Assembly: GCA_020725805.1 (NCBI GenBank) | Contig: DYEF01000059.1 | Coordinates: 1 to 42,657 of the forward strand | DNA length: 42,657 nt | From: Bdellovibrio sp. | GTDB lineage: Bacteria > Myxococcota > SpSt-1050 | Direction: 5' to 3' | Shown: piece after piece, positions 5,279 to 14,142 of the stretch | Numbering within the stretch: position 1 is the first letter of the stretch | Layout of the letters: every line of letters begins with the position of its first letter | The notes under the pieces: model-generated | Seen by the model: only the letters and a program-made list of their open reading frames with translations | The model's database searches: none | Told to the model about the DNA's origin: nothing | Made by a program: the position numbers and the translations under genes

Positions 5279-7241
5279 AATCCCGTCAAGAGATGAACTG
5301 ATCGCATCTCTTATCGCCATAATACTCCCGCTCGGGATAATAATGATTTCTACCCTTTTTGTCATAAGGGATTCGGGTGAGAAAAACAACGAGCAGTCAA
5401 TCGAAAACCGCACCGAGGTCTTCGGCAGATACGCCGCCCTGCTCGTATCAACAGTTGAACAACCGAAAGAGCTCTCAAATCTGGTCAGGGATTATAAAAA
5501 TTCGGTAGGCCTTAATACAATCGCCATAATCGCCGAAGAGACACAGGGTGACCTCGCATTTCTTAAGAAGAGAAGATACTTCGTATATCCCGGGAGCGAG
5601 AAGGAAGGGAAGGTCCTCGTCTCCGACGATAAAAATGACAAGAGAATATTCGACCTGATCTCCAGAACAGATTCAAGAAATATGTCCGCAAAGGCGAAAG
5701 ATGAGTCAATGATATATTACGTCCGCAGGGTAGATAAGGGCGGTCAGACTATGTATATATATCTTTCGGAGAGGCTCTTCTCCCCGAATGAACTGCCCGT
5801 CCCTGTCCTGAACGGACTCATTGCGGCACTGATATCGGTCTTCATATTCGCCATAGGACTTTTATTCTTCCACAATTTCAGACACGCATTCGGGCTGATT
5901 GCAATTGTTGCCTTCGTCCTCTATTCACTATCCGGCAAAGAACTCATAAAGAGGTGGAATGCCGCCCTGATCAAGGATGACATCGTTGAACTATCCCTTA
6001 TTACGGACTTTACCAAAAATAAAAAACTAAACATCAGTCAGGAAGAAATTTACAAAACAGCCCCGGTAAAAGTCATCAGTAAGACCGCTCCCTCGGAAAT
6101 CTCGCCACGGGACGACAGGTCGCTTGCCAACCAGATTCTAAAGACATACAGAGACCACGATGCAAAATACTCGTTCTTCCTCCCCGTCAGCAAAACCCCG
6201 TATGAGGCCATACGGATGGATATCCCGATTAAAAAGATTGTCGAGGAGGGAATCGGGCGATATTACCTGACACTCCTGTTCAGTGCCATCATCGGTCTTC
6301 TGATCTATATTCTCTATGCAATCGGGTATGTGGAAATCTTTGTAAATAACCTCATTACATACTCCTACGCCTACCGCTATATCTCACCTGCAGTAATCAG
6401 TACCATTGTTCTCATATTTATACCCTTTATTGCAGGAATCGGTCTGAGCTTTTTCGAACACAATCACGGCGAGTATACATTTGTAGGTCTGGACAACTAC
6501 ATTAAAATCATTACATCCGAGGGGAGAAGACTCCTTGAACCGCTCTCTTTCTACTATACATTCCTTGTAACCATTCTCTGGACGGCGACCAATCTTGCAA
6601 TACACGTCTCGGTCGGTCTCTTCCTTGCACTTATCCTGAAAAATCCGCTGCTGAAACTCAAGGAGGTCTACAGGGTTATCCTGATTCTGCCGTGGGCAAT
6701 CCCCAATTATATTACGGCCCTTATCTGGAAGGGTATGTTCCACAAGCAGTTCGGCGTTATAAACGAACTAATCGGGTACTTCGGTATAGAGGAGATTTCA
6801 TGGTTCAGTTCCTTTTCGACTGCCTTTACAGCAAACCTGATTACCAATTCGTGGCTCGGTTTCCCGTTTATGATGGTTATATCCCTCGGTGCTCTTCAGA
6901 GTATTCCGCAGGATATATACGAGGCGGCGGATATCGAGGGTGCATCAAAGTGGCAGAAATTCAGAAAGATTACACTTCCGCTTTTAAAACCCGCCCTCTT
7001 CCCTGCAATAATTCTGGGCTCAATCTGGACATTCAATATGTTTAACATCATCTACCTCGTCTCCGGCGGCGAACCTTCCGGGGCAACCGATATCCTGATC
7101 GTCGAGGCATACAGATGGGCATTCGAGAGAGGTGAGAGATACGGCTATGCTGCGGCATATTCAACAATAATATTTTTAATTCTGCTTGCATATTCACTGG
7201 TGACAAATAAATACTCGAAAGCAACGGAGAATATATACTGA
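5262..7241 (+). CDS. Sugar ABC permease, MalF-like, with large N-terminal extension
   Basis: This 659-aa inner-membrane permease is far longer than typical 290-aa sugar permeases. The C-terminal 300 or so residues are the usual binding-protein-dependent permease, including the EAA loop EAADIEGASKWQKFRKITLP near residue 554, which contacts the ATPase. The N-terminus has a membrane segment (about 14-36), a soluble, probably periplasmic domain (about 37-180), two membrane segments (about 183-223), a second soluble stretch (about 224-335) and two further segments before the permease core. E. coli MalF also carries extra helices and a big P2 loop, but this layout is different. The start overlaps the transaldolase gene by 17 nt. 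The extension may help receive the binding protein or sense substrate; neither is shown. Confidence 0.85.
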   Translation: MKSLIRIPSRDELIASLIAIILPLGIIMISTLFVIRDSGEKNNEQSIENRTEVFGRYAALLVSTVEQPKELSNLVRDYKNSVGLNTIAIIAEETQGDLAFLKKRRYFVYPGSEKEGKVLVSDDKNDKRIFDLISRTDSRNMSAKAKDESMIYYVRRVDKGGQTMYIYLSERLFSPNELPVPVLNGLIAALISVFIFAIGLLFFHNFRHAFGLIAIVAFVLYSLSGKELIKRWNAALIKDDIVELSLITDFTKNKKLNISQEEIYKTAPVKVISKTAPSEISPRDDRSLANQILKTYRDHDAKYSFFLPVSKTPYEAIRMDIPIKKIVEEGIGRYYLTLLFSAIIGLLIYILYAIGYVEIFVNNLITYSYAYRYISPAVISTIVLIFIPFIAGIGLSFFEHNHGEYTFVGLDNYIKIITSEGRRLLEPLSFYYTFLVTILWTATNLAIHVSVGLFLALILKNPLLKLKEVYRVILILPWAIPNYITALIWKGMFHKQFGVINELIGYFGIEEISWFSSFSTAFTANLITNSWLGFPFMMVISLGALQSIPQDIYEAADIEGASKWQKFRKITLPLLKPALFPAIILGSIWTFNMFNIIYLVSGGEPSGATDILIVEAYRWAFERGERYGYAAAYSTIIFLILLAYSLVTNKYSKATENIY

Positions 7242-8101
7242 TGAAAATTATCAGGAAGACAAAATTATTCCTCGCCCAGATTATTACACATATTTTCCTT
7301 ATACTCTTTTCGATAGTAACTATCTATCCGGTACTATGGGTCTTCAAGATGGCCTTATCAGATAGTCAGAACTTCAGGGTTTCACTCAATCCGGTTCCCG
7401 AGAGTATCTCCTTTACGAACTTTTCGGAAGTCATATTTGCAAAGAATATGGCGGGTCAGTATATCTTCTTCTATCAGCTCTTCAATTCGGTCGCCGTAAG
7501 TTTTATTACCACACTTTTAGGGGTACTTCTTGCAACGACCGCGGCCTATGCCTTCTCAAGATTCAAATTCCCGCTCAGAAGAGCAGGTCTTATGGCATTT
7601 CTTGTAACCCAGATGTTCCCCGGCACAATGATGATGATTCCGCTCTATATCATAATGGACAAACTGGGACTCTTAAATCATCTGATGGGACTCGCACTCG
7701 TATATTCAACCACTTCCATACCATTTTGCGTCTGGACACTTAAGGGTTACTTCGATACGATACCGAAGGAACTCGAAGAATCCGCAATGATAGACGGGGC
7801 CGGAAGGCTGAAGATATTCGTAAAGATAATCCTTCCGCTTGCACGACCCGCAATAGCGGTCACAGCACTCTTCTCGTTTATGACGGCGTGGAACGAGTTT
7901 ATCCTTGCTGCAACATTTATGAACAAGGAGACGAGTTATACACTCCCGGTTATGCTCCAGCACTTCGTGGGTGCACACAATACGGAGTGGGGCCACTTTG
8001 CTGCCGGTGCAATAATAGTGGCATTGCCGGTTGTAATATTGTTCTACTTTTTACAGAAGAATCTCGTCTCGGGACTTACAGCGGGCTCTGTCAAAGGCTG
8101 A
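7241..8101 (+). CDS. malG: Sugar ABC permease, MalG-like
   Basis: This 286-aa inner-membrane permease subunit has six predicted membrane segments. The EAA loop reads LEESAMIDGAGRLKIFVKII followed by LPLARPAI, the ATPase contact site. VTQMFPGTMMMIPLYIIMDK and the C-terminus ending in GLTAGSVKG are MalG-like. It starts inside the stop of the MalF-like gene (TGATG), so the two are translated together as the permease heterodimer. It is the last gene of the operon. Its stop lies 4 nt from the stop of the convergent SDR gene, leaving no room for a dedicated terminator. Confidence 0.9.
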   Translation: MKIIRKTKLFLAQIITHIFLILFSIVTIYPVLWVFKMALSDSQNFRVSLNPVPESISFTNFSEVIFAKNMAGQYIFFYQLFNSVAVSFITTLLGVLLATTAAYAFSRFKFPLRRAGLMAFLVTQMFPGTMMMIPLYIIMDKLGLLNHLMGLALVYSTTSIPFCVWTLKGYFDTIPKELEESAMIDGAGRLKIFVKIILPLARPAIAVTALFSFMTAWNEFILAATFMNKETSYTLPVMLQHFVGAHNTEWGHFAAGAIIVALPVVILFYFLQKNLVSGLTAGSVKG

Positions 8102-8105
8102 GCAC

Positions 8106-8858
8106 TCAGCACATACCCCCTCCGTCAGCGACAATAATCTGACCTGTAATATACGACGCCGCATCAGATGCCAGAAAGAGTGTAAGACCTGCTATCTCCG
8201 AAACTACTCCGTGTCTGTTCATAGAGACCGTCTTGAGTGCCTCTTCCCGCAGAGCCTGATTATCAATCAGGACCCTCGAGAAGTCTGTGTCGATCAGTCC
8301 CGGGGCGATGCAGTTGACTCTTACATTCCCGCCGGCCCATTCGCGCGCCATCTGTCTCGTCATCTGAACAATTGCGCCCTTGGAGATACCATAGACACCA
8401 AGTCCGGGCCATGACCTGAGCCCTGCCGTCGAAGCAATATTGATGACCGAACCTCCTCTGCCCTCAATCATCTTCCGGGCAATCCTGAGTGCCAGAAAGA
8501 ACGGACCTTTCAGGTTTACATCCATAATCTTATCCCACGCCTTCTCTTCGGTATTCAGAAGCGGGCCGAAAATCGGATTTGTGGCGGCATTATTTACCAG
8601 AACATCTATATATCCGCACTCCCCGAAAGACTTTTCGGCAAGCATATTAACATCTTCCATCTTCCCCATATTAGCGGCAATTGCAATAGCATCTCCGCCA
8701 TCATTTTTAATCTCTTCCACAACCTTCTCACAGGCATCAAGTTTACGGCTCGATACAATCACTTTTGCCCCGTATTTTGCAAAATGCTTACAGATTTCCT
8801 TCCCGATACCCCTTGAGCCACCGGTTACGAGCACATTCTTTCCTTTGAAAAGAAACAT
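8106..8858 (-). CDS. Short-chain dehydrogenase/reductase (SDR, FabG-like)
   Basis: This 250-aa classical SDR is a cytoplasmic NAD(P)-dependent oxidoreductase. The cofactor motif TGGSRGIG lies at residues 12-19 and NNAA at 89-92. The active-site tetrad is visible as Asn115, Ser143, Tyr156 and Lys160 (YGISK). The C-terminal GQIIVADGG is the usual ending. An Arg follows the Gly-rich motif and SSRK follows the second strand, which suggests NADP preference. The SD AAAGGAGGTTCTG supports the start. It is divergent from the LarA-type racemase gene, so a shared hydroxy-acid or sugar-acid pathway is possible. The substrate cannot be assigned, and fabG itself is normally found among fatty-acid genes. 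Confidence 0.85.
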   Translation of the reverse strand: MFLFKGKNVLVTGGSRGIGKEICKHFAKYGAKVIVSSRKLDACEKVVEEIKNDGGDAIAIAANMGKMEDVNMLAEKSFGECGYIDVLVNNAATNPIFGPLLNTEEKAWDKIMDVNLKGPFFLALRIARKMIEGRGGSVINIASTAGLRSWPGLGVYGISKGAIVQMTRQMAREWAGGNVRVNCIAPGLIDTDFSRVLIDNQALREEALKTVSMNRHGVVSEIAGLTLFLASDAASYITGQIIVADGGGMC

Positions 8859-8888
8859 CAGAACCTCCTTTTATAAACAGGCCATCAA

Positions 8889-8917
8889 AGAATATACGGC
8901 ATTTAAGACTATGTCAA
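8889..8917 (-). promoter_or_regulatory. Sigma70-type promoter of the SDR gene
   Basis: On the minus strand TTGACA (8912-8917) and TATTCT (8889-8894) are separated by exactly 17 bp. The predicted start of transcription is near 8882, giving a leader of about 24 nt that holds the SD. Confidence 0.65.
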
Positions 8918-9050
8918 TAAAAGCTATGGTTATCACAGCCAAAAATCAGCAGACTGAAGAATCCCGAAATTATTTCTTACCAAATCCGGTAATATATGGT
9001 AGCCTGCAAAGTGTTACATAATAAAGTACCTGTTCTGCAAAGGAGCAGAG

Positions 9051-10370
9051 ATGAATCCAGTCATATTTCATAACCAGAAGGATATTACACTCGAATTGCC
9101 CGAAAGCTGGGAGCTTCTGGGCGTACTGAAACCGGAAGAAGCCCGAGGGCTTGAAAATCTGCGGGAAGAGCTTTTCAATGCAATGAAATCACCAGTCGGG
9201 CGGGAGCCTCTGACACCGGAATATCTCAAAAACAAGAAGATTCTGATTGCCGTCGACGACATATCACGACCTACACCGGTACACCTCTACTTTTCAGAAA
9301 TACTCTCCTACCTGTACAGACTCGGTGTCAAGAAATCCGACATCAGCATCATCTTTGCCCTCGGTATTCACAGAGAGATGAGAGATGACGAGATAAGAAA
9401 CAAACTTGGCATAGATAATCCTGCCGGAATCAGAATACTGAACCACAAGGCACACATAAAAGACGAACTTGTATTTCTTGGAAAGACATCAAGAGGGACA
9501 GAAGTAGCATTGAACCGCCACATTATGGAGTCTGACTTAATAATATGCGTCGGCGCTATAGAACCCCATCTGCTCCTCGGCTTCGGCGGTGGTCTGAAGA
9601 TGATTATTCCCGGGCTGGCCGCCGATTTTACGATCGCACAGAACCATATGCAGGGAGTCAGTGCGGAAAAATATAATTATATCGGTGAATATGAAAGCCC
9701 GATGAGACTGGACCTCGAAGAAGGGGCAATGATGAGTAAAAAGGATTTCTTTATTATCAATGCAATAATGAATTCAAAACTTGAAATTTGCAGATTTATG
9801 TGTGGTGACCCGGTCAAAGCACACAGGGAAGGAATTAAATTTGCAGAAAAAATCAGTTGTAAACAGATCAGGGAGAAGGCTGACGTAATTATCGTCTCTT
9901 CCGCTCCGATGAATGCCGACCTGAGACAGGGTATGAAATGTATAGGAAACTGCGAACAGGCATTAAAGGATAACGGTCTTATTATCGGATTTCTGGAGTG
10001 CAGAAACGGGATAGGTGACATTTCTGTACCAAAAAAGTCGATTCCGAACTACCTGCTCAGAAAAATACTCAGATTAATCGGCAGTAAGAGGGTTATGGGA
10101 TTCATAGACAGGGTCAAAAAGGGGGCAGGAATAGAGGAGAGATTTCTGGCTCATTTTTCGATGCAGGTCGTAAGGAAAAACCAGATATTCGTTTATTCGG
10201 AAAACCTGCCGCCGGATACCGGTAAAAGACTAGGACTTTTCAGACAGTTTAATTCAGTTGAGGATATGATAAAGGCCGCAGGGAGATATGCCCCCAGAAA
10301 TGCCAGAGTCTACATTTTTCCATATGGCGGTGCCACATACCCGTCTTTCAGCTTCTCCGGTGCCAGTTAA
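9051..10370 (+). CDS. larA: LarA-type nickel-dependent racemase/epimerase (DUF2088 family)
   Basis: This 439-aa protein belongs to the family of lactate racemase LarA, which interconverts 2-hydroxy acids with a nickel-pincer cofactor. The N-terminal DDISRP motif matches the DxTRP signature. Key LarA residues are present at equivalent spacing: His107, His173 (EPH), Lys183 (GGGLK, the cofactor-anchoring Lys) and His199 (NHM). They match His108, His174, Lys184 and His200 of the Lactobacillus plantarum enzyme as I recall its numbering. The SD AAAGGAG supports the start. No larB, larC or larE maturation gene lies in the window. Homologues act on different hydroxy acids, so lactate is only one candidate substrate. 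It is divergent from an SDR gene. Confidence 0.8.
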   Translation: MNPVIFHNQKDITLELPESWELLGVLKPEEARGLENLREELFNAMKSPVGREPLTPEYLKNKKILIAVDDISRPTPVHLYFSEILSYLYRLGVKKSDISIIFALGIHREMRDDEIRNKLGIDNPAGIRILNHKAHIKDELVFLGKTSRGTEVALNRHIMESDLIICVGAIEPHLLLGFGGGLKMIIPGLAADFTIAQNHMQGVSAEKYNYIGEYESPMRLDLEEGAMMSKKDFFIINAIMNSKLEICRFMCGDPVKAHREGIKFAEKISCKQIREKADVIIVSSAPMNADLRQGMKCIGNCEQALKDNGLIIGFLECRNGIGDISVPKKSIPNYLLRKILRLIGSKRVMGFIDRVKKGAGIEERFLAHFSMQVVRKNQIFVYSENLPPDTGKRLGLFRQFNSVEDMIKAAGRYAPRNARVYIFPYGGATYPSFSFSGAS

Positions 10371-10784
10371 AAGAGCTTAGTATTTTTGACGTTTTGTGCG
10401 CTAACCATTTGATTTTACGGGATTTTACCCTTCCTGCAGATTAGTTGCCAAAATTTCATTAGTACCAAAAATCCTGTATGCAGATTATAGCCGAAGTTTT
10501 TCTATCGAAAATAAATAAACCGAAGCAATACACATATTGTAAAGTATGGCACATTAAACAGGTTTAGCTGACACCGGGAGAATTTTAGAGAATTTAATAA
10601 GGAAAAAATATAATATAGTTTGCCTATGCATCTGGCACCTTCTAAAAAATTCTCGCAAATTATCCAATGATATCAATATGTTATCAGCCGATATGCCTGG
10701 CACCACCGGAACCAAGCCTGTATAATGTAACTTTTTAATTTTGCAGAAATGTACCTTTCTGGTGTTGCAGTTACACGAAAATAA
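10371..10784. repeat. Long intergenic region with REP-like GGCACC motifs
   Basis: This stretch of about 410 bp has no credible gene. It contains two TGCC...GGCACC elements: TGCCTATGCATCTGGCACC (10621-10639) and TGCCTGGCACC (10694-10704). The same core, GTGCCAGGCAC, recurs at the right end of the window (42514-42524). Short dispersed GTGCC/GGCAC palindromes of this kind are common extragenic repeats associated with REP-type transposases in many bacteria. No transposase is visible here. Confidence 0.45.
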
Positions 10785-10813
10785 TTGACCTATGTTGTAA
10801 AATATTTTAATAT
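10785..10813 (+). promoter_or_regulatory. Sigma70-type promoter of the diguanylate cyclase gene
   Basis: TTGACC (10785-10790) and TAATAT (10808-10813) are 17 bp apart. Transcription should start near 10820, leaving about 23 nt of leader with the SD GGTGAGGG before the ATG at 10843. Confidence 0.65.
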
Positions 10814-10842
10814 CGTAACACAACTCTGATGGTGAGGGTTTT

Positions 10843-12240
10843 ATGGGACCTTTTTTCAAAAAAAGTATATATAGGAATCTTCTTTTTAGCATGATCGGCT
10901 TTGGGACAGTTACCGGCATAATATTCCCGTTTTTTTCCGAAATTATGCTTGGGACCGAAAAGGCAGTGCAACCCGCTTTTTTCCTGATGTGCATCTGTGC
11001 AGGTCTGATAGTCGGTGGATTTAATTACCTGCTCTTTAGTATCGTCGTCTCAAAACAACTGAAAAAACTTGCCGATGGTATGCAGGAGGTTATCAAAAAG
11101 AGCAGAGACCAAACGCTCCCGGTATCCGGGTGTAATACATTTTCAATAAATCTGGAGAGTAACGACAGCATCGGAAGACTTGCCACCTACTTCAACGAAA
11201 TGAGTCTTGCCGTCTGTAACAGAATACATACAGAGACTCATATAAAGAATCTTTCATCACGGATTGCCAGAACAATCGAACTGAATGAAATGTCGATGAT
11301 TCTGCTCGAAGACATAATGTCCCTTACACAATCAAGTGTGGGGGCATTATACGGACTCAGAGATGAAAAAATCGTAAGACTCGCCGTTTTGGGCATAGAT
11401 GAAACCGAGAAGGTTCCTTTAACGATCGATGAATCATACGGTATAGTAAATCTGGCTCTTCATAAAAACCAGACTATCGAAATATCAACAGCCGAGAGTG
11501 GATTTGAATGGATGAATCTATCCACACCTTTCGGAACCCTGAGACCCGAAAGAATCAGAATTATTCCGTTCTCCATAGAATCGCGCGTAGTTGCCATAGC
11601 TATACTTCTGAGCCCAAAAGTTCAGATTCCGGATACAGCAAACCAGATTCTGGAGGCCTTAAGACTAAACATTTCGGCTTACATAAATAATGCGATTCTG
11701 CACGACAAAATAAAGATGCTGGCAGCGGTTGACGACTTAACCCAGCTCCTCAACAGAAGGTTCGGCATCAAAAGGCTGAACGAAGAATTTTCAAGGTCTC
11801 TCAGACACGGAATACCCCTGAGTGTAATTATGCTTGATATCGACCACTTCAAGCAGATCAATGATAACTTTGGTCACGATGCGGGGGACAGTATTCTGAG
11901 ATTCGTGGCAAAAAATCTCGAGAAGGGACTCAGGGCATCCGATGTAGTATGCAGATACGGCGGCGAGGAATTTCTTATTATTGCCCCCGGAGCCGGGCTT
12001 GTGGATGCCGGCAAGATTGCTGAAAGAATAAGAATCAATATTGAAAAATCCTCTGTAAAATTTCAGGACAAGGAGATAAAAGTAACCATAAGCAGCGGTA
12101 TTTCGACCTGGCCGGTAAGTAAATCCAGCAACGGGGCCGAACTTATATCGGACGCCGATAAAGCATTGTATTTTGCCAAGGAACACGGAAGAAATCAGGT
12201 TGTACTGTTCGACGGAACGGAGTTAAAAAGATTCGTCTGA
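10843..12240 (+). CDS. Membrane GAF-GGDEF diguanylate cyclase
   Basis: This 465-aa enzyme should make cyclic di-GMP from GTP. Two membrane helices lie at about 10-33 and 45-70 with a very short outside loop. They are followed by a HAMP-like linker (about 70-130), a GAF-type sensory domain (about 140-290) and a C-terminal GGDEF domain (about 300-460). The active site is GGEEF in RYGGEEFLII. An RxxD inhibitory site (RASD) lies five residues before it, so product inhibition is expected. DLTQLLNRR and DIDHFKQINDNFGHDAGD are the standard metal/GTP elements. It has its own promoter and stands alone between the racemase gene and rpoN. The input signal is unknown. Confidence 0.9.
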   Translation: MGPFFKKSIYRNLLFSMIGFGTVTGIIFPFFSEIMLGTEKAVQPAFFLMCICAGLIVGGFNYLLFSIVVSKQLKKLADGMQEVIKKSRDQTLPVSGCNTFSINLESNDSIGRLATYFNEMSLAVCNRIHTETHIKNLSSRIARTIELNEMSMILLEDIMSLTQSSVGALYGLRDEKIVRLAVLGIDETEKVPLTIDESYGIVNLALHKNQTIEISTAESGFEWMNLSTPFGTLRPERIRIIPFSIESRVVAIAILLSPKVQIPDTANQILEALRLNISAYINNAILHDKIKMLAAVDDLTQLLNRRFGIKRLNEEFSRSLRHGIPLSVIMLDIDHFKQINDNFGHDAGDSILRFVAKNLEKGLRASDVVCRYGGEEFLIIAPGAGLVDAGKIAERIRINIEKSSVKFQDKEIKVTISSGISTWPVSKSSNGAELISDADKALYFAKEHGRNQVVLFDGTELKRFV

Positions 12241-12292
12241 TTGCCTGTTTGACACAATGCGCTATCAATTATTGTGCCAGATTCTTTTGCCC

Positions 12293-12321
12293 TTGAAAAA
12301 ACTGCCTTAATATATTATATT
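12293..12321 (+). promoter_or_regulatory. Promoter of rpoN giving a near-leaderless transcript
   Basis: TTGAAA (12293-12298) and TATATT (12316-12321) are 17 bp apart. The expected transcription start (about 12328) is only about 5 nt before the rpoN ATG at 12333. No SD precedes that ATG, which is consistent with leaderless translation. Confidence 0.65.
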
Positions 12322-12332
12322 TTAATTAGATT

Positions 12333-13844
12333 ATGGGACCAGAACTTAAACAGACGCAAAAGCTCTCAATGGAGCTTAGACTTACGCTCCAGATGCAGCA
12401 GACCTTAAAGCTTCTTCAGACAAGTAAGATGGAACTGATTCAGCTGATTCATCAGGAACTCGAACAGAATCCGATTCTCGAAGAGAAGGAGATGCTATCA
12501 TCGGAGGTTACAGATTCAGATAAAACATTCGAGCAGGAAGAATCAGGTTCAGAGGACTCCTTTCTCTCAAACTACGGTAAGGATTACTCTGCCGCACCGT
12601 ACGAAGAGGATACAATCAAACAGATCAGAAGCGAACAGGAGTATGAAGACTATCTCAACGCAAGGACGGAAGGACCTTCTTTTGCGGGCTTACCCGAAGA
12701 AATCAGGGAAGACAGGGACAGAAAGTTTTCGACACTCAATACAGAGAAGAGCCTGTCAGAATATCTGCTCGAACAGCTTGTAATGCTCGACCTGAGCGAG
12801 AAGGATAAGGAGATTGCATATCATATAATAATGAATCTGGATGAAAACGGCTACTTCAAGGGAGAATCCGAGGATGAAAATCTCGTTAATCTGATTGCAA
12901 TAAAGGCAAGGGCTTCCGATGACGACGTAGAGCGTGTACTCAAGATAGTTCAGGGCTTCGACCCGCCCGGTATAGCTGCGAGAGACCTGAAGGAGTGCCT
13001 TATCATTCAGGCAAGGCAATTGAATCTCAACAGCGACCTCCTCATAAAGGCCATCGAAAATCACCTGACAGATTTCGAGAGAAAACGTTATTATGTCATT
13101 ACAAAATCACTCAATATAACGGAAGAGATGGCAAGAGACCTCGAAAAGACAATCAGCAATTTCAATCCCAAACCCGGCTCCTCGGTAAGCGGGATACAGG
13201 CTGAATATGTCAGACCGGATATTGAGATTTACAAATCCGACGGCGAATTCAAGATCAGAATTATCAAGGAAGACATACCGCGGGTCGATATCAATCAGAA
13301 GTATCTGAGTTATATGCGCCGGAGGGGAAGAGACAAAAACAGCAAATTCATAAGAGACAACTACAGGCTTGCCAAGATATTTCTAAATGCACTCAACGAG
13401 AGGGACCTGCGCCTCAGACAGGTGGCCGAGGTAATACTCAAAAGGCAGAGAGATTTCTTCGAAAAGGGCGAGGGTAACCTGAAACCGCTTCAGGAGAAGG
13501 AAATTGCTGCCGAACTGAACATCAATCCCTCTACCATAAGCAGGATATTCAGTTCCAAATATATGCTTACCCCCTTCGGAGTCTATCCGTTGAAATATTT
13601 TATCAAGAGAGCTGTTGTATCTAATGAGAACGAAGATATGACCAATGACGTGATAAAAAGTATGGTTAAGAAGATGATTGATGAGGAAGACCCCAAATAT
13701 CCGCTGAAAGACGAGGAAATCGCAAGAAGGATTGCGAGAAGCTGCAATACCAGTATCCAGAGAAGGACAATAGCCAAATACCGCGATTTAATGGGCATTC
13801 CGCCCTACAATATAAGGAAAAAGACAAAGAATCCGCCAAAATAA
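12333..13844 (+). CDS. rpoN: RNA polymerase sigma-54 factor RpoN
   Basis: This 503-aa alternative sigma factor recognises -24/-12 promoters and needs AAA+ activators. Region I is the Gln/Leu-rich N-terminus (QKLSMELRLTLQMQQTLKLL). The acidic region II lies at about 50-115. The core-binding region and the helix-turn-helix near 390-420 (AAELNINPSTISRIF) follow. The C-terminal RpoN box reads RRTIAKYRD, very close to the canonical ARRTVAKYRE; the residue before it is Gln where Ala is usual. Length is normal. It heads the rpoN-hpf-ptsN-hprK-rapZ operon, a gene order common in Gram-negative bacteria. No SD precedes the ATG, and there is no other plausible start. Confidence 0.95.
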   Translation: MGPELKQTQKLSMELRLTLQMQQTLKLLQTSKMELIQLIHQELEQNPILEEKEMLSSEVTDSDKTFEQEESGSEDSFLSNYGKDYSAAPYEEDTIKQIRSEQEYEDYLNARTEGPSFAGLPEEIREDRDRKFSTLNTEKSLSEYLLEQLVMLDLSEKDKEIAYHIIMNLDENGYFKGESEDENLVNLIAIKARASDDDVERVLKIVQGFDPPGIAARDLKECLIIQARQLNLNSDLLIKAIENHLTDFERKRYYVITKSLNITEEMARDLEKTISNFNPKPGSSVSGIQAEYVRPDIEIYKSDGEFKIRIIKEDIPRVDINQKYLSYMRRRGRDKNSKFIRDNYRLAKIFLNALNERDLRLRQVAEVILKRQRDFFEKGEGNLKPLQEKEIAAELNINPSTISRIFSSKYMLTPFGVYPLKYFIKRAVVSNENEDMTNDVIKSMVKKMIDEEDPKYPLKDEEIARRIARSCNTSIQRRTIAKYRDLMGIPPYNIRKKTKNPPK

Positions 13845-13854
13845 GGAGGCTTTT

Positions 13855-14142
13855 ATGCAAGTCAATGTAACTTTCAGACAGATGGAACACAGCGATGCAC
13901 TCAAACAGTATGCAGAGGATAAAATTTCAAAGCTCAAGAAACTTCTCAAACCACCGGTAGATGCAAGGGTTACCTTTTCGGTAGAAAAGTATTCACACAT
14001 CGCCGACCTCGCGATCAATGCGGGTGGTGTAACAATCAACGCATCCGAAAAATCCGAAGATATGTATTCATCATTTGATCTGGCATACAGTAAAATCGAG
14101 AGACAGATCAGAAAGTACAAGGAGAAACACCAGAACCGTTAA
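13855..14142 (+). CDS. hpf: Ribosome hibernation-promoting factor, short type
   Basis: This 95-aa protein of the YfiA/HPF family binds the 30S decoding region and stores ribosomes when growth slows. It begins MQVNVTFRQMEHSDALKQYA and ends in the typical basic helix IERQIRKYKEKHQ. It lacks the C-terminal dimerisation domain of long HPF, so it is the short form. The SD AAGGAGGCTTTT precedes the ATG 10 nt after rpoN. The usual position beside rpoN and ptsN supports the assignment. Confidence 0.92.
   Translation: MQVNVTFRQMEHSDALKQYAEDKISKLKKLLKPPVDARVTFSVEKYSHIADLAINAGGVTINASEKSEDMYSSFDLAYSKIERQIRKYKEKHQNR

Noticed and set aside
8102-8105. A terminator between the malG and SDR genes.
   Set aside because: Only 4 bp separate the convergent stops, and no hairpin with a T-run is seen there.
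12253-12279. CACAAT/ATTGTG inverted repeat upstream of rpoN as a terminator or a sigma-54 promoter.
   Set aside because: Arms are only 6 bp with no T-run. The minus-strand reading TGGCAC-N5-TTGA lacks the GC of the -12 element and would point into the end of the upstream gene.
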